Positions 1 through 10,186 of a DNA stretch of 64,000 bases are shown here, piece after piece. The notes beneath the pieces were generated by a model. The model was given only the letters and a program-made list of their open reading frames with translations. It ran no database searches and was not told the origin of the DNA. A program made the translations under genes and the position numbers. Every line of letters starts with the position of its first letter. Position 1 is the stretch's first letter. Origin of the DNA: Hippopus hippopus (lineage: Eukaryota; Mollusca; Bivalvia; Cardiida; Cardiidae); the NCBI GenBank assembly GCA_946811185.2, contig OX328109.1, positions 36,998,129 through 37,062,128 on the forward strand. The letters are read 5' to 3'.

Positions 1-475
1 TTTTACCAAATTTCACAGGAATGTTCCTTTGGTGGTCCTCTTTCAAATTCCTTCAAATAATTGTGTTCCATGAAGAATTCTGGTTGCCATGGCAACCAAA
101 GTAAAAAACCTTTAAAAATCTTCTCCTCCCAAACCGCTATTTGGATAGCATTATTATTTTGCAGGAATGTTCCTTAGATACAGGTTTACAGAATTCCTTA
201 AAAAAAAAAAGATCTGTCAAAAAACATGGCTTTTATGGGAGACTCATTTTCTTTTTATGGTATAAAGTAAAATCTTTGAAAAATTTCTTCTCTAAAACTA
301 TTCATTGGATTTCATTGTTGTTTTGCAGGTAAGTTCCTATGGTGGTTGTCTACCAAATTGTTTCTTCAGTGAGCTAAAATGCAGGATTGAATGATAATTG
401 TTAAAAACTTCCTTTTGCCATTATAGAAATATCAGGCCTGTGGAGCGATACAGGCGCTCAAGCGCCTCTAGTTTT
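1..475 (+). repeat. Family R: tandem-core element end with terminal hairpin
   Basis: About three diverged units of 145-165 bp are visible (GGAATGTTCC near 19 and 164, GTAAGTTCC near 329), with the phrase GTTGCCATGGCAACC. The block closes with a hairpin (AGGCGCTCAAGCGCCTCT) followed by AGTTTTT. The left edge lies outside the window. The same arrangement occurs at 62.5-63.7 kb. It resembles bivalve 'pearl'/Helentron-type non-autonomous elements with cores of about 160 bp. That assignment is inferred. Confidence 0.55.
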
Positions 476-593
476 TCAAAAAGTGGTCCACTGTCAGACA
501 TAAAAAGTTGTCTGCATAATGGTAATGAATTCACAGAGCAGCGACTTTTCTAATGTTAGATTAGCTGTAGACTGGATATAGACTGGGCCAAAA

Positions 594-818
594 TTAACCC
601 TTTACCAAACCTCAAGATGTCAGACTTTTTCACATTGAAAGCATTTTGCAGACAAAAAACTAGTGTTAGGCAAATGATGGAATTTCCCTTTGAACAGGTA
701 GAGAGCATTCTTGGAAAAGGAGAAAATCCTAGTAAGTCATTTTCTCCTTTTCCTACAAAGTTTTCAAAAGCCTTCTTTTCTCGAGGTCATCAAAACTCTA
801 TTGTTTGGTAAAGGATTA
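594..818 (-). mobile_element. Family A hairpin MITE
   Basis: Complete copy from TTAA to TTAA (TTAACCCTTTACC to GGTAAAGGATTAA). The central palindrome is degraded (CCTAGTAAG at the centre). Its right TTAA is also the left TTAA of the next copy. Confidence 0.85.
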
Positions 819-1032
819 ACTCTTTACCACACAATCCCAACTTTTAGAAAGAAGGCTTTGGAAAACATTGTGGGAAAAGGAGAAAATGCTGGTAACCAGC
901 ATTTTCTCCTTTTCTCACAATGTTTTCTTCTTTCGAATATAAATTTTAGTTTTTGAGTCACGTTTATTTTGTCGTCTTCAAAAGTTTTCAATTCGGACAA
1001 GTCAAACATTTTATCGTCTTGTCAAAGATTAA
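815..1032 (+). mobile_element. Family A hairpin MITE
   Basis: Complete copy with an intact palindrome centre (GCTGGTAACCAGC). It abuts the previous copy head to tail, with a single TTAA between them. The right end is slightly degraded (GTCAAAGATTAA). Confidence 0.85.
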
Positions 1033-1401
1033 TGCAGATGCACCCATTAATGTGGCTGTTGTGATTATGATAAACTTTGAAGAATTCAAACTTATTGCTT
1101 TTGCATTTGTCCACTCACACATTTTTAGATCTACAAAGGGAACAAATGGATTATTTTAAGCTCAACAAGGTTCTATGTTTGGCAGAACCAATTCAGAAAT
1201 TGCTATGCACTGGATTAATCCGATGAATTGAAAATTAAATCCCACTGACTGCTTTTGCCATTTTTTTCAATCTTGCATTAGACAACTTTTGAAAAAGGAT
1301 TGCAGCAAAAGGAGATTTTGCGTGTAGCAAAGAAGCATGTGAATAGTGGGCTGTTGCCTTGATGTGCCTGAAGTTATTGAATATAGCAAGAAACAGAGTT
1401 C

Positions 1402-1505
1402 ACTCAATCAATCAGTCAATCAACCAATCAGTCAGTCAATCAACCAATCAACCAACCAATCAAGCTACCAATCAACAAACCAACCAGCCAACCAACCAAC
1501 CAACT
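1402..1505. repeat. (CAAT/CAAC)n tetranucleotide tract
   Basis: About 25 consecutive four-base units alternate between CAAT, CAGT and CAAC. The open frame across it (Gln/Asn/Ser/Thr repeats) is simply translated microsatellite. Confidence 0.95.
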
Positions 1506-1634
1506 AGTTCAGTTTTCCAAGTAGCGTGTTTGAAAGACTCGCAAATGTTTTCAGTTTGATCGAGTCTAAAAATTTGTCATTTTGAAAAGGGTTTAGTTAC
1601 CGAATCGGTCTTCTGTCCATTCCCTTAATTCAAT

Positions 1635-1646
1635 CCCCCCCCCCCC
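1635..1646. repeat. Poly-C run
   Basis: Twelve consecutive C in otherwise AT-rich intron. Confidence 0.9.
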
Positions 1647-2239
1647 TCCATCCATAGCTCTGTCCAACTCTGCCAGGGGCAACAGCAGACATTGTAGATT
1701 AAGATCATACTACACAGAAAAAGCAACCTGATCATTGTTCTTCACTTTTCCATACTAAAGAGTTATTTCAGTTCATTATTGGAAATTATCAGATTAAAGG
1801 ATTGACGATGCAATTAAAAGAAAAAAACCCTGTGTGGCCTTATGAATTTTGTTTTTTGTCGAATTATGTTATACATACTTTATATTTTTGATCTGAAGAT
1901 TAAAAAGGTTCCAGATATTTGAAAATGGGATGTAAGTCCTAAATGCGAACATGCAAACCTTCAATAAAATTTCTGATGCCATTTAGAAGTCATAAATCAG
2001 AGTGCAATGATTTTCTAAATAAGGTAGAAAGAAGACTGACGTTTTTGACTTGTTTGATGTGTGGAAAGATTTATTTCAAATGGCTTTGATTTCAAAACAG
2101 TGTGGCAGAAAATAGTGTACAGCTTATGTAGGTGCAGGTCTTTTTTTGTGAATGCTTCCTCGTCAGTTATAGATACATTCGTAATAATTGTATATTTGAT
2201 CCGGAATGTTAGACAAGAAGTCGTCATTGTAGGGACATT

Positions 2240-2303
2240 TTAACCATTTACCACACAGCCAAATTTTAGACCCATCCATGTTGAAGGAATTTGCAGAAGA
2301 TAA
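2240..2303 (-). mobile_element. Family A left-end fragment
   Basis: Begins TTAACCATTTACCACACAGC and runs about 60 bp into the long outer arm (AATTTTAGAC, ATTTGCAGA), then stops where a full copy begins. Confidence 0.6.
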
Positions 2304-2538
2304 TTAACTCTTTATCAAACGACAAAATTTTAGACTTGTCCAAATTGAAAGCATTAAATTTTGCAGACGACAAAATAAATGTGACTCAAAAATTGAAACT
2401 TGACTTTAGAAGAGTAGAAAACATTGTGGGAAAAGGAAAAAATGCTGGTTATCAGCATTTTCTCCTTTTCCCACAATGTTTTCAGAAGGCTTCTTCCTCT
2501 GGGTCATAAAAACCAGGGATTGTTTGGTAAAGGGTTAA
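2304..2538 (-). mobile_element. Family A hairpin MITE
   Basis: Complete copy from TTAACTCTTTATC to GGTAAAGGGTTAA. The palindrome is nearly intact (centre GGTTATC). Confidence 0.9.
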
Positions 2539-2700
2539 ACTGTTTTCAAATGGTAGTATTTGTCTTTGAATTGGTAGAAAACATTGTGGGAAAACAAGAA
2601 AATGCTGGTTTCACTAGCATTTTCTGCTTTTTCCACTATGTTTTCAAAAGCCTTCTGTTATAGGGTCATTAAAACTCGGGATCCTATGGTAAAGGGTTAA
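2539..2700 (-). mobile_element. Family A MITE, left end missing
   Basis: Starts about 75 bp inside the element next to the previous copy and ends with a good terminus GGTAAAGGGTTAA. The palindrome has a few extra bases at the centre. Confidence 0.8.
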
Positions 2701-2749
2701 CTACCATTCTATTACCATTTGATTAGATTATCCCAATAACAAACAGACC

Positions 2750-2895
2750 CAAGTTTTAATGACGCCAGGGAAAAATATTGTTAGAAAAGGAGAAAACGAT
2801 GATATGTGGCATTTCTATGACAATAAATTTTTCTTCTGCAAAAACTGCTTTCAATTTTGACAGATCTAAAATTATCTCGTCTGGTAAAGAGTTAA
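2750..2895 (+). mobile_element. Family A MITE, degraded
   Basis: GTTTTAATGACGCC and AGAAAAGGAGAAAA mark the left arm; the right end TCTGGTAAAGAGTTAA is good. The right palindrome arm has decayed. Confidence 0.6.
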
Positions 2896-3035
2896 TCATA
2901 TTCCCATGACAAAATTTTGAAAGGGCGTGCAGATTACAAATTGATAGCTGCTACAATGATAGGATTTGTCTCAGAAATGGTAGAAAACAATGTGGAAAAA
3001 GGAGAAAATAGTGGTTTCCAGATCAAAAAATACAA
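2892..3035 (-). mobile_element. Family A MITE, degraded left half
   Basis: Shares the TTAA at 2892-2895 with the previous copy. GACAAAATTTTGAAAG and GGTAGAAAACAATGTGG are recognisable; the right half is lost. Confidence 0.5.
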
Positions 3036-3058
3036 CACATCTGTAAATAAGTTAATGT

Positions 3059-3288
3059 TTAACCCTTTACCAGATGACTAAATTTTAGCCTTGTCCAAAT
3101 TGAAAGCGTTTGCAGAGGACAATTTGAGTGTGGCTCAAATGGTACAATTTTTCTTTGATAGGGTAGAAAAACATTGTGGAAAAAGGAGAAAACGCTGGTT
3201 ACCAGCATTTTCTCCTTTTCCCGCAATGTTTTCAAAAGCCTTCTTTCCTAGGGTCGTTAAAAGTCGGCTTTGTGCGGTAAAAAGTTAA
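3059..3288 (-). mobile_element. Family A hairpin MITE
   Basis: Complete 230-bp copy, TTAACCCTTTACCAGATGAC to GCGGTAAAAAGTTAA, with central palindrome GCTGGTTACCAGC. Confidence 0.92.
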
Positions 3289-3297
3289 AGTCTGAAA

Positions 3298-3389
3298 GCA
3301 GACAGTGTAGGTCTCAAATCAGACTTCAAAGTTTGTGCAGTCTGAGCTTGATCTACGCAAACTACATTTTGTCTGTAGCAGTCAAAGAG
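3298..3389. repeat. Family F hairpin fragment
   Basis: Imperfect inverted repeat AGACAGTGTAGGTCTCAAAT and GCAGTCTGAGCTTGATCTA, the core of family F elements seen complete at 30839-31038. Confidence 0.5.
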
Positions 3390-3394
3390 TAAAA

Positions 3395-3483
3395 TTAACG
3401 CTTCGCCACACAATCCAGAGTTTTAATGATCCTGAGGAAGAAGACTTTTGAAAACATTGTTGGAAAAGAAGAAAATGCTGGTA
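3395..3483 (+). mobile_element. Family A left half, cut by family B
   Basis: TTAACGCTTCGCCACACAATCC to AAAATGCTGGT (long match to the left half), then the sequence switches abruptly at the palindrome centre to a family B hairpin. Confidence 0.75.
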
Positions 3484-3622
3484 ACACAATTTCTGATTGG
3501 CTAAACCATTTGGTTTAGCCAAATGGTTTAGCCAATCAAAAGTTGTGTTACTTTCTAAATCTAAAAGTAGACTAAGAATGTACTCTAGAATTGTTGTTGA
3601 ATACAGGCTAAGGTCCAAGGGT
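3484..3622. mobile_element. Family B foldback element half
   Basis: A palindrome TGATTGGCTAAACCATTTGG repeated in inverse, then ACTTTCTAAATCTAAA and TTGTTGAATACAGGCT. This is the right half of the family B element that is complete at 30518-30703. It occupies the break in the family A copy. Confidence 0.55.
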
Positions 3623-3715
3623 TAGGAACAGTGGTCTGAAATGGACTCGAACATACAACCTCTGAATAATTTTTCAAGCATTAGCAGGGTCATTACTGAC
3701 ATTAAACTGATTTAG

Positions 3716-3909
3716 TTAACTCTTTACCAAACAACAAAATTGTAGACTTATCCAAATTGAAAGCATATGTAGACAACAAAATGAATGTGACTGAAAAATT
3801 AAAATTTGTTTTGGGAAGGTTACCAGCATTTTCTCCTTTTCATACCATGTTTTCATGAGGCTTCTTTCTTAGGGTCGTTAAAAGTCGGGACTTTGTGGTA
3901 AAGGGTTGA
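3716..3909 (-). mobile_element. Family A MITE, palindrome arm deleted
   Basis: TTAACTCTTTACCAAACAAC to TGTGGTAAAGGGTTGA. The left palindrome arm is missing: the outer arm jumps straight to TTACCAGCATTTTCTCC. Confidence 0.85.
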
Positions 3910-4014
3910 AGATAATCTTAAAGAAAAAATAAATTTGTTGAATAAAACGTAAAGGATAGCAAAAATTATTGCATTCATGAATCCAATGCCTCCTGCAGAT
4001 AACGTTCAAGTTCA

Positions 4015-4125
4015 CTTAGCAGATACTTTTATACAAAACAGTGAGGCAAAAGGAGAAATTCCTCATATTGAGCAATTTATCCTTTTGCTACATTGTTTTT
4101 TTCATAACTTGCTTTCATGTATCAA
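4015..4125. repeat. Family C hairpin
   Basis: AGGCAAAAGGAGAAATT followed by its approximate inverse AATTTATCCTTTTGCTACA. It is related to the family A core but with a different sequence, seen again at 23.8, 31.1, 31.9, 48.0 and 54.1 kb. Confidence 0.5.
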
Positions 4126-4151
4126 ACTATGAATCATTTAAAATTAATATT

Positions 4152-4372
4152 TTAACCCTTTACCACGCAATCCTGGGTTTTAACCACCCTGAATAAGAAA
4201 GCTTTTGAAAACATTGTGAGAAAAGAAGAAAATGCTGTTAACCAGCATTTTCTTCTTTTCCCACAATGTTTTTTACCGCTGCATTCTGTTCATTGACACA
4301 TATTACATTTGTCATCTGCAATTGCTTTCAAATTGGACCAGTCTTGGATTATATCATTTGGTAAAGAGTTCA
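4152..4372 (+). mobile_element. Family A hairpin MITE
   Basis: TTAACCCTTTACCACGCAAT to TTTGGTAAAGAGTTCA; the right TTAA has mutated to TTCA. Confidence 0.88.
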
Positions 4373-4439
4373 GTAGATGATTTTAATATCATCTGCTGCA
4401 GATTTAGTGTTAGGAGGGAATAAGATGAACACGGTAGAA

Positions 4440-4992
4440 TCATGTCATCTACTTGTTACATTCAATGTTAAATTTTTCATACAATCAAAATATAAAGTAA
4501 CATTAGCTGGAAAACATGCTTTGTAACCAAGACGATTGATGTAGAAATTACGATCACGACAACGGGTTTAGCACCGAGCACAAACAATCAGGGCATTTTA
4601 TCAGGGATGTTAACATTTCCTGGGAAGACCGATATCAGCCGTTACAATAGAAGTTTATCGGTGTTTTATGAACTGACATAACATGGGGATGTTTGTCGCA
4701 TATGAGTTGTAAGCTGAGACAGACGGTGAGACAACGACTTGTCGAAGATGAAAGAGACGAGGATGTTCGACATGAGACATATGACAGAGTTGATCATCAT
4801 TGATGCATTCAGTGGAAAAAAAATGGGGATTGTCCTGGAGTTTTTGTTTTTTCCTATAAAGGAATTTTAAATCAATTTACGAGAGAGCTACATAAAGAAA
4901 TACTTAACAGTACAGTCAGAAATAAATATGAAAGAGTTGTTCAATAAAATGGTGATATAAAAGAATTGAATCATTTTATGGTTGAAAAAAAT
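4440..4992. other. Unassigned intron sequence
   Basis: No gene, palindrome or recognised repeat was seen here. Confidence 0.4.
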
Positions 4993-4995
4993 TTT

Positions 4996-5080
4996 CCCTT
5001 CATCAAACAATCACATGTTTTTAGAATCCTATGCAAGAAAGCATTTGAAAAAACATTATGGGAAAATGAGAAATTCTGAT
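4996..5080 (+). mobile_element. Family A left-half fragment
   Basis: CATCAAACAATCACATG and GAAAGCATTTGAAAAAACA correspond to the left half; it ends where the next copy starts. Confidence 0.5.
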
Positions 5081-5308
5081 TATTTCTTTACCACAGTACA
5101 AAAATGTAGACTTGATCAAACTGAGAGCATTTGCAGACAACACTTTAAAAATGATTTAAATGATGGAAGTTGTCTTTGATAGGGTAGAAAGCATCGTGGA
5201 AAAAGGAGAAAATGCTGGTTACCAGCATTTTCTCCTTTTCCCACAATGTTTTCAAAAGACTTCTTCCTCAGGGTTGTTAAAACTCGAGAGTATGTGGTAA
5301 ATGTTTAA
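5081..5308 (-). mobile_element. Family A hairpin MITE
   Basis: CTTTACCACAGTAC to TGTGGTAAATGTTTAA with an almost perfect palindrome centred on GGTTACC. Confidence 0.85.
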
Positions 5309-5466
5309 AATTTAGGGTTGTCTCAGGATTTTTTCCCCCATAAAGGAGTTTTAAATGAATTTACGACATAATAAAGAACACTTTACAGTTTGCCAGAAAT
5401 AGATAAGAAAGGATTGTTCATTAGACTTTAATATCAAAGAATTTAATAAATTTATTGTAAAAAAAA

Positions 5467-5590
5467 TAACCCTTTACCAAAGAATTACATGTTTTTAAAA
5501 ACCCTGAGGAGGAAAGCTTTTTTAAAAAAATGTGAGAAAAGGAGAAAATGCTAGTTTTAAAAAGCTTTCTCCGTGAGTGTACTTAAAGTA
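5467..5590 (+). mobile_element. Family A left half, degraded
   Basis: AACCCTTTACCAAAGAATTA and GAGAAAAGGAGAAAATGCTAG are clear; the right part is lost. Confidence 0.6.
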
Positions 5591-5609
5591 TAGGATTGTT
5601 TGCTACTTT

Positions 5610-5755
5610 GCCTGTTTTGAAAATGAAAAGCAAAAAACATGGTGAGGTAAAAGAGAAAACTCTGGTCACCAGCATTTCATCCTTTTCCCACATTGTTTTC
5701 AATAGCCTTTTTCCTGAAGGTTGTTAAAACTCAGAATTATGTGGTAAAGTGTCAA
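5610..5755 (-). mobile_element. Family A MITE, left end missing
   Basis: The palindrome (CTCTGGTCACCAGC centre) and right end GTGGTAAAGTGTCAA are present. Confidence 0.7.
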
Positions 5756-5769
5756 GACAGGCTGCTTGT

Positions 5770-5960
5770 TTAATCCTCTACCATACAATCCTGACTTATT
5801 TTGAAAACATTGTGGAAAAAGAAGAAAATGCTGGTTGCATTTTCTCCTTTTCCCTAAATGTTACCTGCCCTTTGAAATGAAAATATCATGTTTTAAATAA
5901 CAATAAATTTGTCATCTGCAAATGCTTTCAATTCAACAGGGCTATAATATTGTTGTTAGA
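5770..5960 (+). mobile_element. Family A hairpin MITE, right end decayed
   Basis: TTAATCCTCTACCATACAAT start; the short palindrome core has lost the bases between GCTGG and GCATTTTC; the right terminus is unreadable. Confidence 0.7.
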
Positions 5961-5997
5961 TAGATGGGTCTGGCCACAAAGACAGTTTTTTACTGTA

Positions 5998-6222
5998 TTA
6001 TCTCTTTACCAAACGACAAAATTATAGACTAATCAAAAGTCATAGCTTATGCAGACGACAAATAAAATGTGGCTCAGTTGATGAAATTTGTCTCAGAAAG
6101 GGCAGAAAGCAATGTTGGAAAAGGAGAAAATGCTGGTTACCATCATTTTCTCCTTTTCCCATAATGTTTTCAAAAGACTTCTTCCTCAGGGTTGTTAAAA
6201 CATGGGATTGTTTGGTACATGG
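5998..6222 (-). mobile_element. Family A hairpin MITE
   Basis: CTCTTTACCAAACGACAAAA to GGATTGTTTGGTACA; the termini are slightly decayed and the palindrome has one arm mismatch (CCATCATT). Confidence 0.85.
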
Positions 6223-6233
6223 TTTTTATAAAT

Positions 6234-6495
6234 GAGCCATGCTCTGTGAAAAGGGGGGTTAATGCATCTGCAAAAAGTATCAATTCAGGTCAGCTTGCAC
6301 AGTCTGCGCAGGCTGACATGGTCCAAAACCTTTTACTATGTTTGAATTTTCTGCATGTCTAAGGACTGTTCTACCTACGGATTCAGTTGGTTATTAGACA
6401 AAACTCATTTTATTGATCCATAATTATGTGATGTTTTGCTAGGTATAATGTATCATGAAGATTCCATAAGCCCCCCTTTTGACAGAGCATGGCTC
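6234..6495. mobile_element. Family D foldback MITE
   Basis: Terminal inverted repeats GAGCCATGCTCTGTGAAAAG and its complement ending GACAGAGCATGGCTC. It contains an inner inverted motif AGGTCAGC..GCTGACATGG. Other copies are at 40334, 44546 and 53285. Confidence 0.8.
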
Positions 6496-6527
6496 AAATG
6501 AAATGTGTAAAAAAAAAATGGGAAACT

Positions 6528-6894
6528 TTAAAGGCCCAGTAAAGGTCAAAATATTAAGCAGGTGTCATAATACATTTAATTAAATCATACCATTTAAAAT
6601 TATGAAAAATATTGTGAAGATGACAGTCAGTTATTATGTGGTCTGGCCATGTGTTAGTCGCTGGCAGAAAAAAAGAATTTCAACATCGGGCAAAATGTAA
6701 ACAAAAGACACAGCTACCTGGCAGGTTTTAACCTAGTTTTGAAATTAATTTCTCTGTCAGCGACTAACGCTTGAATCAACCAATGAGAGATTGTCATCTT
6801 CACAATAATTTCCATACTTTTAAATGGTAGGACATGAATGTAAATGCGTTTAAACACCCGCTTTATTTACTTATGGCCTTTATTGTTACTTTAA
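6528..6894. mobile_element. Family E long inverted-repeat element
   Basis: A 367-bp foldback bounded by TTAAAGG and CTTTAA. Inner arms such as ATTGTGAAGATGACA pair with TGTCATCTTCACAAT, and GTGTTAGTCGCTGGCAGA with TCTGTCAGCGACTAACGC. Only one copy is in the window. No coding capacity was seen, so it is a non-autonomous DNA element by structure. Confidence 0.7.
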
Positions 6895-7175
6895 AAAAAG
6901 AAAGACAGGAGACTGTAACTAAAGGAGAGATGATGGGGAGATTGTCATGCTTGTCAATATAGGCCATGTATTGTGGCCTGAGTGACAGGAAGATGGGACA
7001 AGTAAGAAATAGAAATTGACAGGGCATGGCCCGATTGGACATTGATGAATAGATACGGGGGTTAAAGGTCATCCGTGTTGCACTAAAGTTACACTAATTT
7101 AGTGTTTTAAGTAAATGAATCTTTTCTCCTTTTGTGTAAAAAAAGAAATATATATTAATGAAAGGTAGCAATATA

Positions 7176-7394
7176 AAACCTTTCCCAAATGAATTTTTTA
7201 TTAGATTTTTCAAATTACAAATTATCTGCAGAGGAAAAAATTTAAATAAGTACAGAGTTCTCTGATAGGCTTGAAAACATGGTGGGAAAAGTAGAAAATG
7301 CTGGTAACTAGCTTTTTCTCTTTTTCCCACAATGTTTTCCAAAGCCCACATCTTCAAGGTTAGTAAAGCACAGGATTGTTTGGTAAAGGGTTTT
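7176..7394 (-). mobile_element. Family A hairpin MITE
   Basis: Degraded left end (ACCTTTCCCAAATGA); good palindrome (GGTAACTAGC centre) and right end TTTGGTAAAGGGTTT. Confidence 0.8.
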
Positions 7395-7490
7395 TCTTTT
7401 ACTTTTGAGTTATCGGTTCTGAAATGATACTGTCACACTATTTATTACAATGTGATATACTGTATTTTTAATATTGTATGGGCCAGAATT

Positions 7491-7818
7491 TTAACCCTTT
7501 ACCGGACAATCCCCTGTTTAACTATTTACCATACATTCCAGACTTTTAATGACCCTGAGAAAGAAAGCTTTTGAAAACATTGTGGGAAAAGGAGAAAATG
7601 CTGGTAACCAGCATTTTCTCCTTTTCCCACAATGTTTTCTACCCTTCCCAAACCAGATTTCGGTTTTTTAGTCACATTTATTTTGTCGTATGCAAATGTT
7701 TTCAATTTGGACCAGTCTATCATTTTGTTGTTTAGTAAAGAGTTAAACTTTATTATGTGATCTGCAAATGCTATCAATTTGGTCATGTCCAAAATTTTGT
7801 TTTTTGGTAAAGAGTTAA
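7491..7818 (+). mobile_element. Family A MITE (outer) carrying a nested copy
   Basis: The left end TTAACCCTTTACCGGACAATC (7491-7517) and right end (7747-7818, ATTTTGTTTTTTGGTAAAG) flank another family A element inserted at an internal TTAA. Removing the insert restores one TTAA. The outer copy already lacked its palindrome. Confidence 0.85.
7518..7746 (+). mobile_element. Family A MITE nested in another copy
   Basis: Complete 229-bp copy, TTAACTATTTACCATACATT to TTTAGTAAAGAGTTAA, with a perfect 67-bp palindrome at 7573-7639 (33-bp arms around a single A). The duplicated TTAA on both sides supports transposition. Confidence 0.92.
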
Positions 7819-7980
7819 ATGGTCCTGAGGAATGAGACTTTTGAAAACATTGTGAGAAAAGGACAAAATGCTGGTAACTAGTTTTTTATATTATTTCCCC
7901 CTACAATGCTTTCTCCCTTTTTAGAGACAATCTCCATCATTCTGTTGTATGCAGATACTTTCTAATTGAAAAAGAGTAAA
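7815..7980 (+). mobile_element. Family A MITE, left end missing
   Basis: GGTCCTGAGGAATGAGAC through the palindrome to AATTGAAAAAGAGTAAA; it shares the TTAA with the outer copy to its left. Confidence 0.7.
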
Positions 7981-8375
7981 CCCTTAAAATGCCTTTCACA
8001 ACTATATTTGCTTTTGCGGCCAGTTTAGATCAAGATCAGACTGCACAAATCCACTTAGCTCAAACACTATCTTCATTTAAGCAACCATCTAATTCCAATT
8101 ACTTGGGTTCTATTCCTAGTCCGAATAGGTCTGTTGGGTCGATACTTTTTGTTTGGTATAGAGATCATCCTTGTAGGGCAAGAAAGATAAAATGAAGTCT
8201 CAGTCAGTTGTCAGACAATGCAAATTTAACAATTCTTAGGTTGTGCTTTTGTCGGAATCTCTTACAAAATAGACAATAATGTAGATTGAAGATCAGACTG
8301 GATATTTTATGCAGTCTGATCTTAATCTTCACTGTCTGCAAATGTAATTTATCTGGGTTTAGGGCTTTGAGTTTT
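7981..8375. mobile_element. Family F element(s), degraded
   Basis: CCCTTAAAATGCCTTTCACAA at the left matches the family F end; the hairpin AGATCAGACTGG and GCAGTCTGATCTTAATC at 8279-8340 is its core. Boundaries are uncertain and two overlapping copies are possible. Confidence 0.5.
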
Positions 8376-8444
8376 ATGTGTGCTCTTCAAAAAACATTCA
8401 TGACTTACATTGGCAATTTAAACAGTTTTAATCTATGAAAAGCC

Positions 8445-8655
8445 TATATAACAAATTTGCAAGTTTAAACCCCTGGAGAAGAAAACTTTTCAAACAATTT
8501 AGGGAAAGCAGCAATGGCTTTTATAAAGCAGTATTTCCTTTTCCCTCAATGTTTTCCAAACCTGAGATAGGAAAATGTTCCTTTCATTCATTGGTTTATT
8601 TTTTTCCAATTTTCATAAGGTCTAAGACTTTTCCTTGTACTTATTGGTGAAACAT
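8445..8655 (+). mobile_element. Family A-like, very degraded
   Basis: AAACCCCTGGAGAAGAAAAC, TTTCCTTTTCCCTCAATG and TTCATAAGGTCTAAGAC follow the order of the family, with heavy decay. Confidence 0.4.
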
Positions 8656-8659
8656 TTAA

Positions 8660-9222
8660 ATCATTATTTTTGTGGTCACCATAGAAATGTAGTCAGTATT
8701 GATTTGTGCTTTGCATAGTAATTTATTGTTGACAAGAACATCGATGTATGTAGATATAAATTGTCAGAACATACAATTTTTCCGTGGTATTATTATTCAA
8801 TAGAGGCGGCAGCTGTCTCGCACTTTATTGGGAAATAGGGGGGTGACAATCGTTACTTGGCTATCAATATTGGTTTCATACGAATATTGATTTTTAGGGT
8901 TTGGATCAAGCAGAATCGGCTGTTGTAGCATGGATGAAATGTCGGCAAGCCAATATAGACCAAAAATCAATTTGAAACGGATAAATTACAGGCGTCTCAG
9001 GCGTTCCGGAATGACTTCTTTATGGGTGATTTTGTATGGATTTAAGGATAAAAAGGAAATGTGCCGCCAATCACCATGTGACAGTTTGTTGCAAAGTGGG
9101 TTTTAAGGGCTCTTTCTCATTGACAAACCCAAGGATTTTTTTTCTAATATACCAATAGGAAAATAAAAAACCATCAAGACATTTTTAAAGGGCTGCTAAT
9201 GAAAAATGGTATATGTCGATGT
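8660..9222. other. Unassigned intron sequence
   Basis: Unique-looking intron sequence; no gene or repeat was identified. Confidence 0.4.
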
Positions 9223-9225
9223 AAG

Positions 9226-9452
9226 CTAACACTTTATCAAACAGTACAGTGTTTATCATTCCTGGAGAAGGCTTTTGAATACACTGTGGGAAAAGGAACA
9301 AATGCGGATAAACCAGCATTTTCTCCTTTTCCCACAGTGTTTTCTAACCAATCTTAGAAAATTTCCAACATTTGAGCTATGTTTAATTTTTTGAAGGCAA
9401 AATGCATTATATACTTACAAGTCCAAGATTTTGGTGTTTAGTAAAGTGTTAA
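9226..9452 (+). mobile_element. Family A hairpin MITE
   Basis: CTAACACTTTATCAAACAGT to GTTTAGTAAAGTGTTAA; the palindrome has a central change (GATAAACC). Confidence 0.85.
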
Positions 9453-9944
9453 ATGGTCGGGAGCATGGTAATAGTTTGCACAAATAACTAAGCACCTATT
9501 ATCAAGAGATCTCTTCTTTTTTTCCTTCTTTTATTATGTTTTGCTGACATTTGCATAAAATTAAATCACGGAGGGTGATTTTAATAGGACTCTAGGCTCA
9601 TTTGGTTTCTGTGGTTGTCATGGTAATTTGAAATTCAATATGATTTTAAAGGCATCAGTTGTAGAATGATAAATAGATTGATTTTTTATGGATTGGAGGA
9701 GAAATGAACTGCAGAAAACTTGGATTATGTGATCATCATGATGGACTTAGAGAAAATGTTTTGTTATTGAATTATAAAACTAAGTTGTTGTAGTTTAGAA
9801 AGAAAAACTACAGTGTAAATGATGGAGAATTTCTTGGTAAGAAATTTTAAATAATCTGATGTTATTTTTCAATGTTAAGCTGTATTACTCTTCAGGTGAT
9901 TTTTTAGACTTGGGAAAAAAAATACAAATTACACACACGAGAAA

Positions 9945-10110
9945 TTTCAGAGAATTGGGGGAAAAAATGTGGGAAAAGGAGCAATTCTTTGTTACATGAA
10001 TTTGCCCCTTTTTCCATAATTTTTCTCTTCCAAAGTTACAAACTTACGAGCAATAGCTTATTACAAGCTCATTTTTCCACAATGTTTTCCAAGGCTTTTC
10101 CTACTCCACA
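9945..10110 (+). repeat. Family A/C-like degraded hairpins
   Basis: GTGGGAAAAGGAGCAATT with TTGCCCCTTTTTCC, followed by CCACAATGTTTTCCAAGG. Only the core logic survives. Confidence 0.35.
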
Positions 10111-10186
10111 TGGATGTGAAAAGTATTTTGTTAAGTAGATCTAGTGGTTATCTCAGTAACTTATTGGTTATTTTTAGCCTTGCCAC

